Positions 1 through 8,869 of a DNA stretch of 64,000 nt are shown here, piece after piece. A program made the translations under genes and the position numbers. The stretch lies in the NCBI GenBank assembly GCA_009911175.1, contig QXWX01000018.1, positions 17,556 to 81,555 of the forward strand, given 5' to 3'. The notes under the pieces were generated by a model. That model made no database searches. It worked only from the letters and a program-made list of their open reading frames with translations, and was not told where the DNA came from. The DNA is from Lachnospiraceae bacterium. Lineage in GTDB: Bacteria > Bacillota_A > Clostridia > Lachnospirales > Lachnospiraceae. How positions within the stretch are numbered: position 1 is the first letter of the stretch; the number at the start of each line of letters is the position of its first letter.

Positions 1-204
1 CTTTTACCTACTTTAGGAGTATAATGCAATTACCTGGATGGGGAGTCTCATATTTTCTCTCTACAAGGTTAAAATATATCTGTGAATTACATAATAAAAA
101 TGTATCATTTACGGGTTCGTTTTCCGGCGGGCCTGTCGGGGGGGAGATCCTTTTTCGGCTTGTGGTGCAGTGTGGTTTATAGATAAGAAAGGAGTAACAA
201 GCAG
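1..204 (+). other. Leader upstream of the microcompartment operon
   Basis: No gene is visible on the forward strand. A TATAAT hexamer stands at 20-25, but its -35 would fall off the window edge, so the operon promoter may only be partly included. The dehydratase ribosome binding site AAGGAG (about 188-194) closes the stretch. I see no riboswitch-like structure. Confidence 0.4.
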
Positions 205-2748
205 ATGGGATTATATACTTACAACAGTACGGATATCCCGAAGACTGACCGGATTCCAAAGCTGGTTGACCATTTATACGCAAAGCTGCCGGAGATTGAG
301 TCGGCAAGAGCTGTCCTGATCACGGAGTCATACCGTCAGACGGAAAATGAACCCATGGTCATCCGCCGCGCGAAGGCATTTCAGCACATTTTGGAGAATA
401 TTCCGATCATCATCCGTGACCTGGAGCTGATCGTGGGAAGCACGACCATCGCTCCAAGGGGCTGTCAGACCTACCCGGAGTTCTCTTACGAATGGCTGGA
501 AGCAGAGTTTGACACGGTAGAGACCAGGTCTGCCGATCCATTTTACATATCGGAGCAGACCAAGCGGGAACTGAAGGAAGCGAATGCCTACTGGAAGGGC
601 AGGACCACCAGTGAGCTGGCAACGGCTTATATGGAACCGGAGACATTGACCGCTATGGAACACAACATGTTCACGCCGGGAAATTATTTCTACAATGGTG
701 TAGGACATGTGACGGTCAAGTATGAGGAGGTGCTCGCCATCGGATTTTCCGGAATCCGGCAGAAAGCGGAGGCACAGATGGCTGCCTTAAGCCTGACAGA
801 CGGAGACTACCAGAGGAAGTCCCGTTTCCTGCAGGCAGTCATCATCAGCTGCGACGCGGCTGTGACCTATGCCAGACGGTATGCGAAGCTGGCTCTGGAA
901 GAAGCGGAGAAATGCACCGATGGGGCAAGAAAACTGGAACTGCTCCGGATCGCACAGAATTGTGCCAATGTGCCGGAGAAAGGGGCTAACGGATTCTATG
1001 AGGCATGCCAGTCATTCTGGTTTGTACAGCAGCTTCTGCAGATCGAATCCAGCGGGCACTCCATTTCGCCGGGACGATTTGACCAGTACATGTATCCTTA
1101 TTATAAGAAGGATCTGGACAGCGGCAAGCTGACACGTGAATTTGCTCAGGAACTGATGGACTGCATCTGGGTGAAACTGAACGACCTGAACAAGTGCCGT
1201 GACGCTGCATCGGCAGAAGGATTTGCAGGCTATAGCCTGTTCCAGAACCTGATCGCCGGAGGACAGAACAAGGAGGGCATTGACGTGACCAATGACTTGT
1301 CCTTCATGTGCATCCAGGCGTCTATGCATGTATTCCTTCCGCAGCCGTCTTTATCAGTCCGTGTGTGGAACGGTTCGCCTCATGAATTTCTGGTCAAGGC
1401 AGCGGAACTGACACGTACCGGGATCGGGCTTCCGGCATATTACAACGATGAAGTCATCATTCCGTCCCTGGTCAGCAGAGGACTGACGCTGCAGGATGCC
1501 CGGGAGTACAACATCATCGGATGTGTGGAACCCCAGAAGGCGGGCAAGACCGAAGGATGGCATGACGCCGCGTTCTTCAATATGTGCCGTCCGCTGGAGC
1601 TGGTATTTACCAACGGCGTGGATAAAGGGGTACAGGTAGGACCGCAGACAGGAAATGTCGAGGATATGAAGACCTTCGAGGAATTTTATCATGCATACAA
1701 GATGCAGATGGATTATGCCATCAAGCTGCTGGTCAACGCAGACAATGCCATTGATATGGCTCATGCGGAGCGCTGTCCGCTGCCGTTCTTATCGTCCATG
1801 ATAGACGACTGTATGAACCGCGGCAAGACCGTGCAGGAAGGCGGCGCTGTCTACAATTTCACTGGTCCCCAGGGCTTCGGGGTTGCCAATATGGCGGATT
1901 CCCTGTATGTCGTGAAGAAGCTGGTGTACGACGAACAGAAAGTAACTATGAAGGAAATAAAGACCGCTCTGATGACTAATTACGGCAAAGGACTTGACGC
2001 CGAAGATATTGCGGCTGTTACGGCAAATGTGGCCAACGAGATGAGGGCAGCCGGACAGGCCGTGGGAGAAGCGGAGATCGCAGCCATCCTGAAAACCGTG
2101 GTCGCGGCATCTGAATCACCGGAGGTCAAGGCCAACGGAGAACGGCTTCAGAAGCTGATCGATCAGGTTCCGAAGTTCGGTAATGACATTGCGGAGGTGG
2201 ATACATTTGCCAGGGACGTGGCTTATACCTATACGAGACCGCTGGAGAATTACAGGAACCCAAGGGGAGGCATCTTCCAGGCCGGCCTGTATCCGGTATC
2301 GGCTAATGTTCCGCTGGGCGCGCAGACAGGGGCAACACCGGACGGAAGACTGGCACATATGCCGGTGGCAGACGGGGTATCACCATCTGCGGGCAAGGAC
2401 GTGAACGGTCCTACGGCAGCAGCCAATTCGGTATCCAAGCTGGATCATTATATTGCTTCCAATGGAACCCTGTTCAACCAGAAGTTCCATCCGTCCGCAT
2501 TGAGCGGGAGAAAAGGACTTGACAACTTTGTAGGCCTGATCCGTTCCTACTTCGACCAGAAGGGCAGCCATATGCAGTTCAACGTGGTCAGCAGAGAGAC
2601 GCTTCTGGACGCGCAGAAGCATCCGGAGCAGTACAAGCACCTGGTAGTGCGTGTGGCAGGCTACAGCGCATTGTTTACGACGCTGTCCAAGTCGCTGCAG
2701 GATGATATCATCCGCCGGACCGAGCAGGGCTTCGGAAATGAGGCGTAA
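205..2748 (+). CDS. Glycyl radical propanediol dehydratase (B12-independent), microcompartment signature enzyme
   Basis: This is an 847-aa glycyl radical enzyme of the glycerol/1,2-propanediol dehydratase branch. The active-site loop reads GCVEP with the thiyl Cys at residue 440 and the acid at Glu442. The glycyl radical loop RVAGYSALF lies near the C-terminus with the radical on Gly819. The GCVEP motif and the pdu-type neighbours argue for diol dehydration (1,2-propanediol to propionaldehyde) and against pyruvate formate-lyase or choline lyase. A good Shine-Dalgarno precedes the ATG. It is the first gene of the operon and is followed 20 bp later by its activase. Whether it prefers propanediol or glycerol cannot be read from sequence alone, but the aldolase and Pdu set favour propanediol from fucose or rhamnose. 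Confidence 0.93.
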   Translation: MGLYTYNSTDIPKTDRIPKLVDHLYAKLPEIESARAVLITESYRQTENEPMVIRRAKAFQHILENIPIIIRDLELIVGSTTIAPRGCQTYPEFSYEWLEAEFDTVETRSADPFYISEQTKRELKEANAYWKGRTTSELATAYMEPETLTAMEHNMFTPGNYFYNGVGHVTVKYEEVLAIGFSGIRQKAEAQMAALSLTDGDYQRKSRFLQAVIISCDAAVTYARRYAKLALEEAEKCTDGARKLELLRIAQNCANVPEKGANGFYEACQSFWFVQQLLQIESSGHSISPGRFDQYMYPYYKKDLDSGKLTREFAQELMDCIWVKLNDLNKCRDAASAEGFAGYSLFQNLIAGGQNKEGIDVTNDLSFMCIQASMHVFLPQPSLSVRVWNGSPHEFLVKAAELTRTGIGLPAYYNDEVIIPSLVSRGLTLQDAREYNIIGCVEPQKAGKTEGWHDAAFFNMCRPLELVFTNGVDKGVQVGPQTGNVEDMKTFEEFYHAYKMQMDYAIKLLVNADNAIDMAHAERCPLPFLSSMIDDCMNRGKTVQEGGAVYNFTGPQGFGVANMADSLYVVKKLVYDEQKVTMKEIKTALMTNYGKGLDAEDIAAVTANVANEMRAAGQAVGEAEIAAILKTVVAASESPEVKANGERLQKLIDQVPKFGNDIAEVDTFARDVAYTYTRPLENYRNPRGGIFQAGLYPVSANVPLGAQTGATPDGRLAHMPVADGVSPSAGKDVNGPTAAANSVSKLDHYIASNGTLFNQKFHPSALSGRKGLDNFVGLIRSYFDQKGSHMQFNVVSRETLLDAQKHPEQYKHLVVRVAGYSALFTTLSKSLQDDIIRRTEQGFGNEA

Positions 2749-2768
2749 GCGGGGCAGGAGGTAGCGCC

Positions 2769-3563
2769 ATGGAAGACTATAAGAAGACAAAGGGCCGCAT
2801 TTTTGACATTCAGCGGTACTCGATCCATGATGGAAATGGAATCCGTACCATTGTGTTTTTGAAGGGATGTGTGCTTCGCTGCCGCTGGTGCTGCAATCCG
2901 GAATCTCAGGAATATGCCATACAGACCATGATGGTCCAGGGAGAGCCGAAGATCATCGGCAGAGATGTGACCGTGGCCGAGGTCATGGAGACCGTGGAGA
3001 AGGACCGCCCCTATTACCGCCGGACCGGAGGAGGACTGACGCTCTCGGGCGGGGAAAGTCTCTGCCAGCCGGAATTTGCGGCGGCGCTTCTGCGCGCGGC
3101 AAAGGAAAACGGCATCAATACGGCCATGGAGAGTATGGGCTGCGCAAAGTGGGAAGTGATCGAAGGAGTGCTTCCTTATCTGGATCAGTATCTGCTGGAT
3201 ATCAAGCACTGCAATCCGGACAAGCACAGGGAATTTACCGGCAGGTCCAATGAGCTGATGCTGGAAAACGCAAAGAAGATCGCGGCTTCCCATATGACAG
3301 AGCTGAGCATCCGTGTCCCGGTGATTCCGGGTTTTAACGACACACCGGAGGAGATCCGGGATATCGCCGCATATACCAGAGCGCTCGGCAATGTAAAGCG
3401 GCTCCATTTATTGCCGTATCACAGACTTGGACAGGATAAATATGCCGGACTTGGGAGAGAATACCTGATGGGCGATGTGAAGCCGCCGGCCAACGAGAAA
3501 ATGCGGGAGCTGCTCACGGCTGCGGAGCAGACAGCAGGGATCGAATGCCAGATCGGCGGGTAA
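2769..3563 (+). CDS. Glycyl radical enzyme activating protein (radical SAM)
   Basis: This 264-aa radical-SAM protein carries the cluster motif CVLRCRWC (CX3CX2C) near residue 37 and the GGES-type SAM-binding segment LSGGESL. It is predicted to abstract hydrogen from Gly819 of the upstream dehydratase using SAM and an electron donor. The ferredoxin-like insert with extra 4Fe-4S cysteines that most dehydratase activases carry after the radical-SAM cysteines is absent; the protein goes straight from CCNPES to the helical DVTVAEVM segment. In that respect it resembles pyruvate formate-lyase activase. An AGGAGG site precedes the ATG, and the gene sits 20 bp after the dehydratase. Confidence 0.92.
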   Translation: MEDYKKTKGRIFDIQRYSIHDGNGIRTIVFLKGCVLRCRWCCNPESQEYAIQTMMVQGEPKIIGRDVTVAEVMETVEKDRPYYRRTGGGLTLSGGESLCQPEFAAALLRAAKENGINTAMESMGCAKWEVIEGVLPYLDQYLLDIKHCNPDKHREFTGRSNELMLENAKKIAASHMTELSIRVPVIPGFNDTPEEIRDIAAYTRALGNVKRLHLLPYHRLGQDKYAGLGREYLMGDVKPPANEKMRELLTAAEQTAGIECQIGG

Positions 3564-3656
3564 GATAAAAGAGATATAGAGAGAAATATATAGTATAAAA
3601 TGGGTGCATTAAGGTCTGCGGACCTGAATCATTATAAATCCAAGGAGGAAAAAAGG

Positions 3657-4460
3657 ATGCAAAACGAATTTGAAATCAAAAAAGAGATGTGTGAGATCGG
3701 CAAACGTGTTTACAACCGCGGAATGGTTGCGGCAAATGACGGAAACTTTTCCGTAAAGCTCAATGACAATGAATTTCTGTGCACACCGACCGGCGTCAGC
3801 AAAGGTTTCATGACTCCGGAATACATCTGCAAGGTAGATGCGGAAGGCAGGGTACTTCAGGCAAATAAGGGCTTCAGACCGTCATCGGAGATCAAGATGC
3901 ATATGCGTGTCTACAAAGAGAGACCGGACGTAAATTCCGTAGTACACGCGCATCCGCTGTATGCAACTACATTTGCGATCGCAGGGATCCCGCTGACACA
4001 GCCGATCATGCCGGAAGCAGTGATCGCTCTCGGATGTGTTCCGATCGCGAAGTACGGCACACCTTCCACGATGGAGATTCCGGACGCGGTATCCGAGCAT
4101 CTGCAGTATTTTGACGCTGTATTGCTGGAGAACCACGGCGCGCTGACCTACTCCGATTCTCTGCTGAATGCATATCATAAGATGGAATCTGTTGAGTTCT
4201 ACGCGCGTCTGTTATGGCAGACCATGCAGATCGGCGGACCGCAGGAGCTGAACAAAGAGCAGGTGGAAAAGCTGTATGAGATCAGAAGACAGTTCGGACT
4301 TCCCGGAAAGCATCCTGCAAACGTATGCCCGAATGCAAAGGCTGGAAAGCCGAGCTGCCATACATGCGGTGGAAACTGCAGCGGCGGAGCGGCTCCGAAG
4401 GCAGATGCGGACCTGGTAGCAGAGATCACCAAGAAGGTCATGAGCCAGCTTGGAATGTAA
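3657..4460 (+). CDS. fucA: L-fuculose/rhamnulose-phosphate-type class II aldolase with encapsulation tail
   Basis: This is a 267-aa zinc class II aldolase/adducin-family protein. Metal-ligand histidines sit in VHAHPLYATT and ENHGAL. The family splits deoxyhexulose-1-phosphates into dihydroxyacetone phosphate and L-lactaldehyde, the precursor of 1,2-propanediol. The catalytic domain is followed by a cysteine-rich linker (CHTCGGNC) and a C-terminal amphipathic helix ending KKVMSQLGM, a probable microcompartment-targeting peptide. The start at 3657 is chosen because AAGGAGG stands 8-14 bases upstream; a longer in-frame start at 3600 has no ribosome site. An aldolase inside the operon is the hallmark of the GRM5 type. 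Fuculose versus rhamnulose specificity is not resolved. Confidence 0.88.
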   Translation: MQNEFEIKKEMCEIGKRVYNRGMVAANDGNFSVKLNDNEFLCTPTGVSKGFMTPEYICKVDAEGRVLQANKGFRPSSEIKMHMRVYKERPDVNSVVHAHPLYATTFAIAGIPLTQPIMPEAVIALGCVPIAKYGTPSTMEIPDAVSEHLQYFDAVLLENHGALTYSDSLLNAYHKMESVEFYARLLWQTMQIGGPQELNKEQVEKLYEIRRQFGLPGKHPANVCPNAKAGKPSCHTCGGNCSGGAAPKADADLVAEITKKVMSQLGM

Positions 4461-4532
4461 GAAAAACCGCAGAAGGCCGGGGCGTATGGGGCGTAAGGGC
4501 CTGCGCCCGGCAGAAAAGAAACGAGGACTGCT

Positions 4533-5054
4533 ATGAATGAACAGGAGATTTCCGGTGTGGTGCAGGCCGTACTGGAAGGAATGAAAAATACGGGTTCCGC
4601 GCATGGAGCCGGACATGTCTCCACATGCAAAAAGCATAAGATGACTCTGGAAAAAGCCAATGCCCTGATCGAGAAGGTCAAGGCGAAGGCATCGGAGATG
4701 GGCGTCCGTGCGGTGGTGGCGGTTGCAGACCAGGCCGGAAGGCCCGTGTCGGTCCAGAGTATGGACGGAGCCTACATAGCAAGCTTTGACATTGCGTTAA
4801 ATAAATCATTTACCTCGGCAAGCCTGAACATGTCAACGGAGGCTTTAAGCCATTTGAGCCAGCCGGGACAGCCCTTGTACGGCATCCAGTTTACCAATGA
4901 CGGCAAGATCGTCATCTTTGGAGGCGGAGAGGTGCTGGAAGCAGAGGGGAAAATGATCGGAGCCCTGGGGGTGAGCGGCGGTACCGCCAAGCAGGATACC
5001 GAGCTTGCGGCCTACGGCAGGGAAGTATTTAAGGAGGTAATAGCGTGTCTGTAA
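4533..5054 (+). CDS. PduO C-terminal / GlcG / HbpS-like protein
   Basis: This 173-aa protein has an N-terminal amphipathic helix (EISGVVQAVLEGMK), a short linker containing STCKKHK, and a GlcG/HbpS domain from about residue 35 (the family found as the C-terminal half of PduO). No adenosyltransferase domain is present, consistent with a B12-free pathway. Similar stand-alone proteins occur in most glycyl-radical microcompartments; their role is unproven, and haem or cofactor binding has been proposed for relatives. The N-terminal helix resembles those on PduP, the zinc dehydrogenase and PduL, so it is probably a lumen protein. Its end overlaps the start of the aldehyde dehydrogenase by 10 bp. 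Confidence 0.85.
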   Translation: MNEQEISGVVQAVLEGMKNTGSAHGAGHVSTCKKHKMTLEKANALIEKVKAKASEMGVRAVVAVADQAGRPVSVQSMDGAYIASFDIALNKSFTSASLNMSTEALSHLSQPGQPLYGIQFTNDGKIVIFGGGEVLEAEGKMIGALGVSGGTAKQDTELAAYGREVFKEVIACL

Positions 5055-6433
5055 ATGAACAGATGGTTCAGGACATTGTGCAGGAAGTGGTGGCGAAGAT
5101 GCAGATTGCTTCCGACGTGACCGGCAACCACGGTGTTTTCCAGGATATGAACACTGCCATTGAGGCAGCCAAGAAAACACAAAGAATCGTTGCCCGGATG
5201 TCCATGGACCAGAGAGAGAAGATTATTTCCAATATCCGCGGAAAGATCAAAGAGCATGCGGAGATCTTCGCGCGGATGGGAGTACAGGAGACCGGCATGG
5301 GAAATGTCGGACACAAGATCTTAAAGCATCAGCTTGTAGCTGAGAAGACACCCGGAACAGAAGATATTCAAACAACAGCCTGGTCAGGAGACAGAGGGCT
5401 GACACTGATCGAGATGGGACCTTTCGGGGTCATCGGCGCAATCACTCCATGTACCAATCCAAGCGAGACGGTGCTGTGTAATACGATCGGTATGCTGGCA
5501 GGAGGCAATACGGTCGTATTCAATCCACATCCGGCAGCAATCAAAACATCGATCTATGCCGTCAACCTGATAAACGAAGCATCACTGGAGGCCGGAGGCC
5601 CGAACAATATTGCATGTACGGTAGAGAAGCCGACCCTGGAGAGCAGCAACATTATGATGAAGCACAAGGATATCCCGCTGATCGCCGCGACCGGAGGCCC
5701 GGGTGTGGTGACGGCTGTGCTGTCCTCCGGCAAGAGAGGTATCGGCGCAGGGGCAGGCAACCCGCCCGCGCTGGTGGATGAGACAGCAGATATCCGCAAG
5801 GCGGCAGAGGACATTGTCAATGGATGTACCTTTGACAACAATCTTCCCTGTATCGCGGAGAAGGAGATCGTAGCGGTGGATTCCATTGCGGATGAGCTGA
5901 TGCATTACATGATCACCGAGCAGGGCTGCTACCTGGCTTCCAAGGAAGAGCAGGATGCGCTGACAGAGGTGGTATTAAAGGGCGGACGCCTGAACAGAAA
6001 ATGTGTCGGAAGAGACGCAAAGACTCTGCTGGGCATGATCGGCGTAACCGTACCGGACAATATCCGGTGCATTACCTTTGAAGGACCGAAGGAGCATCCG
6101 CTGATCGCGGAGGAGCTGATGATGCCGATCCTGGGGGTAGTCAGGGCAAAGGATTTTGACGATGCGGTAGAGCAGGCCGTATGGCTGGAGCACGGCAACC
6201 GTCATTCTGCCCACATCCACTCCAAGAATGTGGACAATATCACCAAATATGCAAAGGCGATCGACACAGCGATCCTTGTAAAGAACGGACCGTCCTATGC
6301 GGCGATCGGGTTCGGCGGAGAGGGCTTCTGTACCTTTACCATTGCCAGCCGGACAGGAGAAGGACTGACAAGCGCAAGCGCATTTACGAAGAGGAGACGC
6401 TGCGTAATGTGCGACAGCCTGTGTATTCGATAA
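5045..6433 (+). CDS. pduP: CoA-acylating propionaldehyde dehydrogenase
   Basis: This 462-aa protein belongs to the PduP/EutE family and converts propionaldehyde, CoA and NAD+ to propionyl-CoA and NADH inside the microcompartment. The nucleophile is Cys269 in NNLPCIAEK. The first 20 residues (NEQMVQDIVQEVVAKMQ) form an amphipathic targeting helix typical of PduP. The start is a GTG at 5045, supported by AAGGAGGT 7-14 bases upstream; it overlaps the preceding gene, indicating translational coupling. It works with PduL, which turns propionyl-CoA into propionyl-phosphate and recycles CoA, and with an alcohol dehydrogenase that recycles NADH. Confidence 0.94.
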   Translation: MSVNEQMVQDIVQEVVAKMQIASDVTGNHGVFQDMNTAIEAAKKTQRIVARMSMDQREKIISNIRGKIKEHAEIFARMGVQETGMGNVGHKILKHQLVAEKTPGTEDIQTTAWSGDRGLTLIEMGPFGVIGAITPCTNPSETVLCNTIGMLAGGNTVVFNPHPAAIKTSIYAVNLINEASLEAGGPNNIACTVEKPTLESSNIMMKHKDIPLIAATGGPGVVTAVLSSGKRGIGAGAGNPPALVDETADIRKAAEDIVNGCTFDNNLPCIAEKEIVAVDSIADELMHYMITEQGCYLASKEEQDALTEVVLKGGRLNRKCVGRDAKTLLGMIGVTVPDNIRCITFEGPKEHPLIAEELMMPILGVVRAKDFDDAVEQAVWLEHGNRHSAHIHSKNVDNITKYAKAIDTAILVKNGPSYAAIGFGGEGFCTFTIASRTGEGLTSASAFTKRRRCVMCDSLCIR

Positions 6434-6541
6434 AAGCAAAGCAGGAGATCAGCCTGCAGCGGAACAGGCAGCCATGGAAATGAGACTGGTTCCGCGGCAG
6501 TATAAAGGCAGGCTGGTCGTAAGTTGAGGAGGCAATATAAA

Positions 6542-7753
6542 ATGGAAATGAATTCTGCAAATGTAGAAGCCGTTGTAAAGCAGGTTCTGGAAAGCATGTT
6601 GAGCCAGCCGGTTTCGGCCCCGGCAGCTGCACCGGCAGCAGGCCAGGCGATTCCGAAGACTGCGCATGTAGCGATGCTGACGGCTCTGGAGCATTATGAT
6701 GTAAAGGAATTTCCGATGCCGGAGGTCGGCGACGGAGATATCCTTGTAAAAGTAGAAGGCTGCGGCGTCTGCGGAACAGACGCTCATGAATTTAAGAGAG
6801 ATCCTTTCGGCCTGATCCCGGTAGCGCTGGGACATGAAGGCACCGGCGAGATCGTGAAGATGGGTAAGGATGTCAAGGCGGACAGTGCCGGAAAGCCATT
6901 GAAGGTAGGTGACAAGGTAGTAACCTGTATGATCTTTAAGGATAACCCGGATATTACCATGTTCGACCTGAACAAGCAGAATGTGGGCGGCGCGGATGTA
7001 TATGGACTGCTTCCGGACGATGATATTCATCTGAACGGATGGTTTTCCGATTACATATTGATCCGGAAGGGTTCCACCGTATTCAATGTCAGCGATCTGG
7101 ATCTGAAGTCCCGTATCCTGATCGAACCCTGCGCCGTACTGATCCACGCGGTTGAGAGGGCGAAGACAACCGGCATCCTGCGGTTCAACAGCAGGGTTGT
7201 GGTTCAGGGCTGCGGACCGATCGGACTGATCTGTATCGCGATCCTCCGTACCATGGGGATTGAAAATATTGTGGCAGTAGACGGCAATCAGCAAAGGCTG
7301 GATTTCGCGAAGAGGATGGGAGCAGACAATTCCGTCAACTTCATGAACCACAAGGGAATCGAAGCGCTCAGCGGCGCAGTGAAGGAAGCATTCGGCGGAT
7401 ACGAAGCGGATTTCGCGTTCCAGTGTACCGGATCTCCGGTGGCTCACGCGAATATCTACAAGTTCATCCGCAACGGCGGCGGACTCTGCGAGCTGGGATT
7501 CTTCATCAACGGCGGAGACGCGACCATCAATCCGCACTTTGACCTTTGCTCCAAGGAGATCACGCTGGTCGGCTCCTGGGTATACACCCTGAGAGATTAC
7601 GCGACTACATTTGACTTCCTGAAACGGGCGAAGGCGATCGGACTTCCGATGGATGACCTGATCACACATGAATTTCCGCTGGAGCAGATCAACGAGGCAC
7701 ATGTAACAAATCTGAAGCAGGAAGGCCTCAAGATCGCGATCGTGAATAAGTAG
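6542..7753 (+). CDS. Zinc-dependent alcohol dehydrogenase, microcompartment-targeted
   Basis: This 403-aa MDR-family dehydrogenase shows GCGVCGTDAHEF (catalytic zinc Cys), GHEGTG, and a Rossmann motif around GCGPIGL. The N-terminus (ANVEAVVKQVLESML) followed by a Pro/Ala linker is a classic encapsulation peptide. It may reduce lactaldehyde to 1,2-propanediol, which would place the step between aldolase and dehydratase inside the shell, or act on propanal; this is inference. The start at 6542 is chosen over an upstream one because GAGGAGG lies 9-15 bases before it. The gap to pduP is about 108 bp and holds a small inverted repeat around GCCTG/CAGGC. Confidence 0.88.
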   Translation: MEMNSANVEAVVKQVLESMLSQPVSAPAAAPAAGQAIPKTAHVAMLTALEHYDVKEFPMPEVGDGDILVKVEGCGVCGTDAHEFKRDPFGLIPVALGHEGTGEIVKMGKDVKADSAGKPLKVGDKVVTCMIFKDNPDITMFDLNKQNVGGADVYGLLPDDDIHLNGWFSDYILIRKGSTVFNVSDLDLKSRILIEPCAVLIHAVERAKTTGILRFNSRVVVQGCGPIGLICIAILRTMGIENIVAVDGNQQRLDFAKRMGADNSVNFMNHKGIEALSGAVKEAFGGYEADFAFQCTGSPVAHANIYKFIRNGGGLCELGFFINGGDATINPHFDLCSKEITLVGSWVYTLRDYATTFDFLKRAKAIGLPMDDLITHEFPLEQINEAHVTNLKQEGLKIAIVNK

Positions 7754-7843
7754 TGATGATTCAGAACGGCAGCGGACGGTTCTGTGGTCTGCCGTCGTGA
7801 ACATTGACGTGATCTTTGAAATTACCTGCGAAGGAGAGTGGTT

Positions 7844-8188
7844 ATGGGAGAAGCAGTAGGAATGCTGGAGGTATTCGGGCTGGCGACCGCCTACGCCGCG
7901 GCAGATGCCGGGTGCAAGGCAGGCAATGTCCGGCTGGAGACCTTTGATAAAAACAAACCGGCGAATGCGGATGAATTACCTGTACCGCTGATCGTGATGG
8001 TGAAATTTCGCGGAAGCGTATCCGATGTCCAGGCTGCGTTAGAGGCGGCAAGCGCCAGGGCCAAAGAGCTTGCGGGAATCGTAACGGAATACAAGATCGC
8101 AAGGCCCACGGAGGATACGGAGAAGATGCTCAAACTGAGCGGCTTAGATAAAGGAACACCAAATAAAAAATATTTAAAAGAAGTCTAG
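7844..8188 (+). CDS. BMC-H shell protein, variant with C-terminal tail
   Basis: A 114-aa single BMC-domain protein (GEAVGMLEVFGLATAYAAAD start, typical PduA/EutM fold). It differs from its neighbours by a longer loop after the second strand (KNKPANADELPVP) and a basic C-terminal extension ending KKYLKEV. It probably forms a hexameric shell tile with a distinct pore. The ATG at 7844 follows AAGGAG with good spacing; GTG at 7838 is also in frame but lies inside the spacer. It starts the run of four consecutive shell genes. Confidence 0.87.
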   Translation: MGEAVGMLEVFGLATAYAAADAGCKAGNVRLETFDKNKPANADELPVPLIVMVKFRGSVSDVQAALEAASARAKELAGIVTEYKIARPTEDTEKMLKLSGLDKGTPNKKYLKEV

Positions 8189-8200
8189 GAGGATATAAAA

Positions 8201-8476
8201 ATGGCACAGCAGGCATTAGGAATGGTAGAAACCAGAGGTTTGACAGCAGCAATCGAAGCAGCAGACGCAATGACAAAGGCGGCTGAGGTTACATTGGTAG
8301 GAACAGAGAAGATCGGATCCGGTCTTGTAACTGTTCTGGTACGCGGAGACGTAGGCGCTGTGAAGGCGGCTGTCGAGACAGGAGCGGACGCTGCGGCAAG
8401 ACTTGGAGAGCTGGTTGCGACACACGTGATCCCGAGGCCGCATGACGACGTAGAGAAGATTCTCCCTACGGTTTAA
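8201..8476 (+). CDS. pduA: BMC-H shell protein (PduA/PduJ type)
   Basis: A canonical 91-aa BMC-domain protein ([39 protein letters not shown], ending in the [15 protein letters not shown] helix). Members form cyclic hexamers that tile the facets of the shell; the pore is the likely route for 1,2-propanediol. It is close to identical at protein and partly DNA level with the BMC domain of the gene at 8870-9382, indicating duplication. AGGAGG stands 9 bases before the ATG. Confidence 0.94.
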   Translation: MAQQALGMVETRGLTAAIEAADAMTKAAEVTLVGTEKIGSGLVTVLVRGDVGAVKAAVETGADAAARLGELVATHVIPRPHDDVEKILPTV

Positions 8477-8571
8477 TTTGAGAGAAGCTGTGATCCGCGG
8501 TCCGGATTAAAAAAAGGGCTGCGGGCCGTAACAGGAGAATCCCTCAGATTGATAAGTAAAGGAGCAGTCTC

Positions 8572-8856
8572 ATGGGACAGGCATATGGATTTTTTGAAAT
8601 CCCGAGTGTGACGGCAGCTGTAGTCGCCATTGATATGATGTGCAAGACGGCGCAGGTGGAATTGGTCACATGGGAGAAAAAACTGGGCGGGCGTCTTGTC
8701 ACCATCATCATCCGCGGGGATGTGTCCGCAGTGACACAGGCGATCGAAACCGCTGCCGCGAACGGGATCAAAGAACCGGCGGCATACGCGGTGATCGCAA
8801 GTCCCCACGAGGAGATCATCAAGATGGTGAACCAGAGCGCGAACCGGGTAAGTTAA
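8572..8856 (+). CDS. BMC-H shell protein, divergent paralogue
   Basis: A 94-aa BMC-domain protein ([22 protein letters not shown]) more diverged than its neighbours. [23 protein letters not shown] marks the pore-side strand and loop; the C-terminus reads [12 protein letters not shown]. It is probably a hexameric shell tile, possibly with a different pore or edge role. GGAGCAG ribosome site; the next gene begins 14 bp after its stop. Confidence 0.9.
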   Translation: MGQAYGFFEIPSVTAAVVAIDMMCKTAQVELVTWEKKLGGRLVTIIIRGDVSAVTQAIETAAANGIKEPAAYAVIASPHEEIIKMVNQSANRVS

Positions 8857-8869
8857 GGAGGCAGTGACC

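Noticed and set aside
6449..7804. Very long reverse open frame (451 codons)
   Set aside because: Antisense to the zinc alcohol dehydrogenase, which has clear family motifs and a ribosome site; the reverse product resembles nothing.
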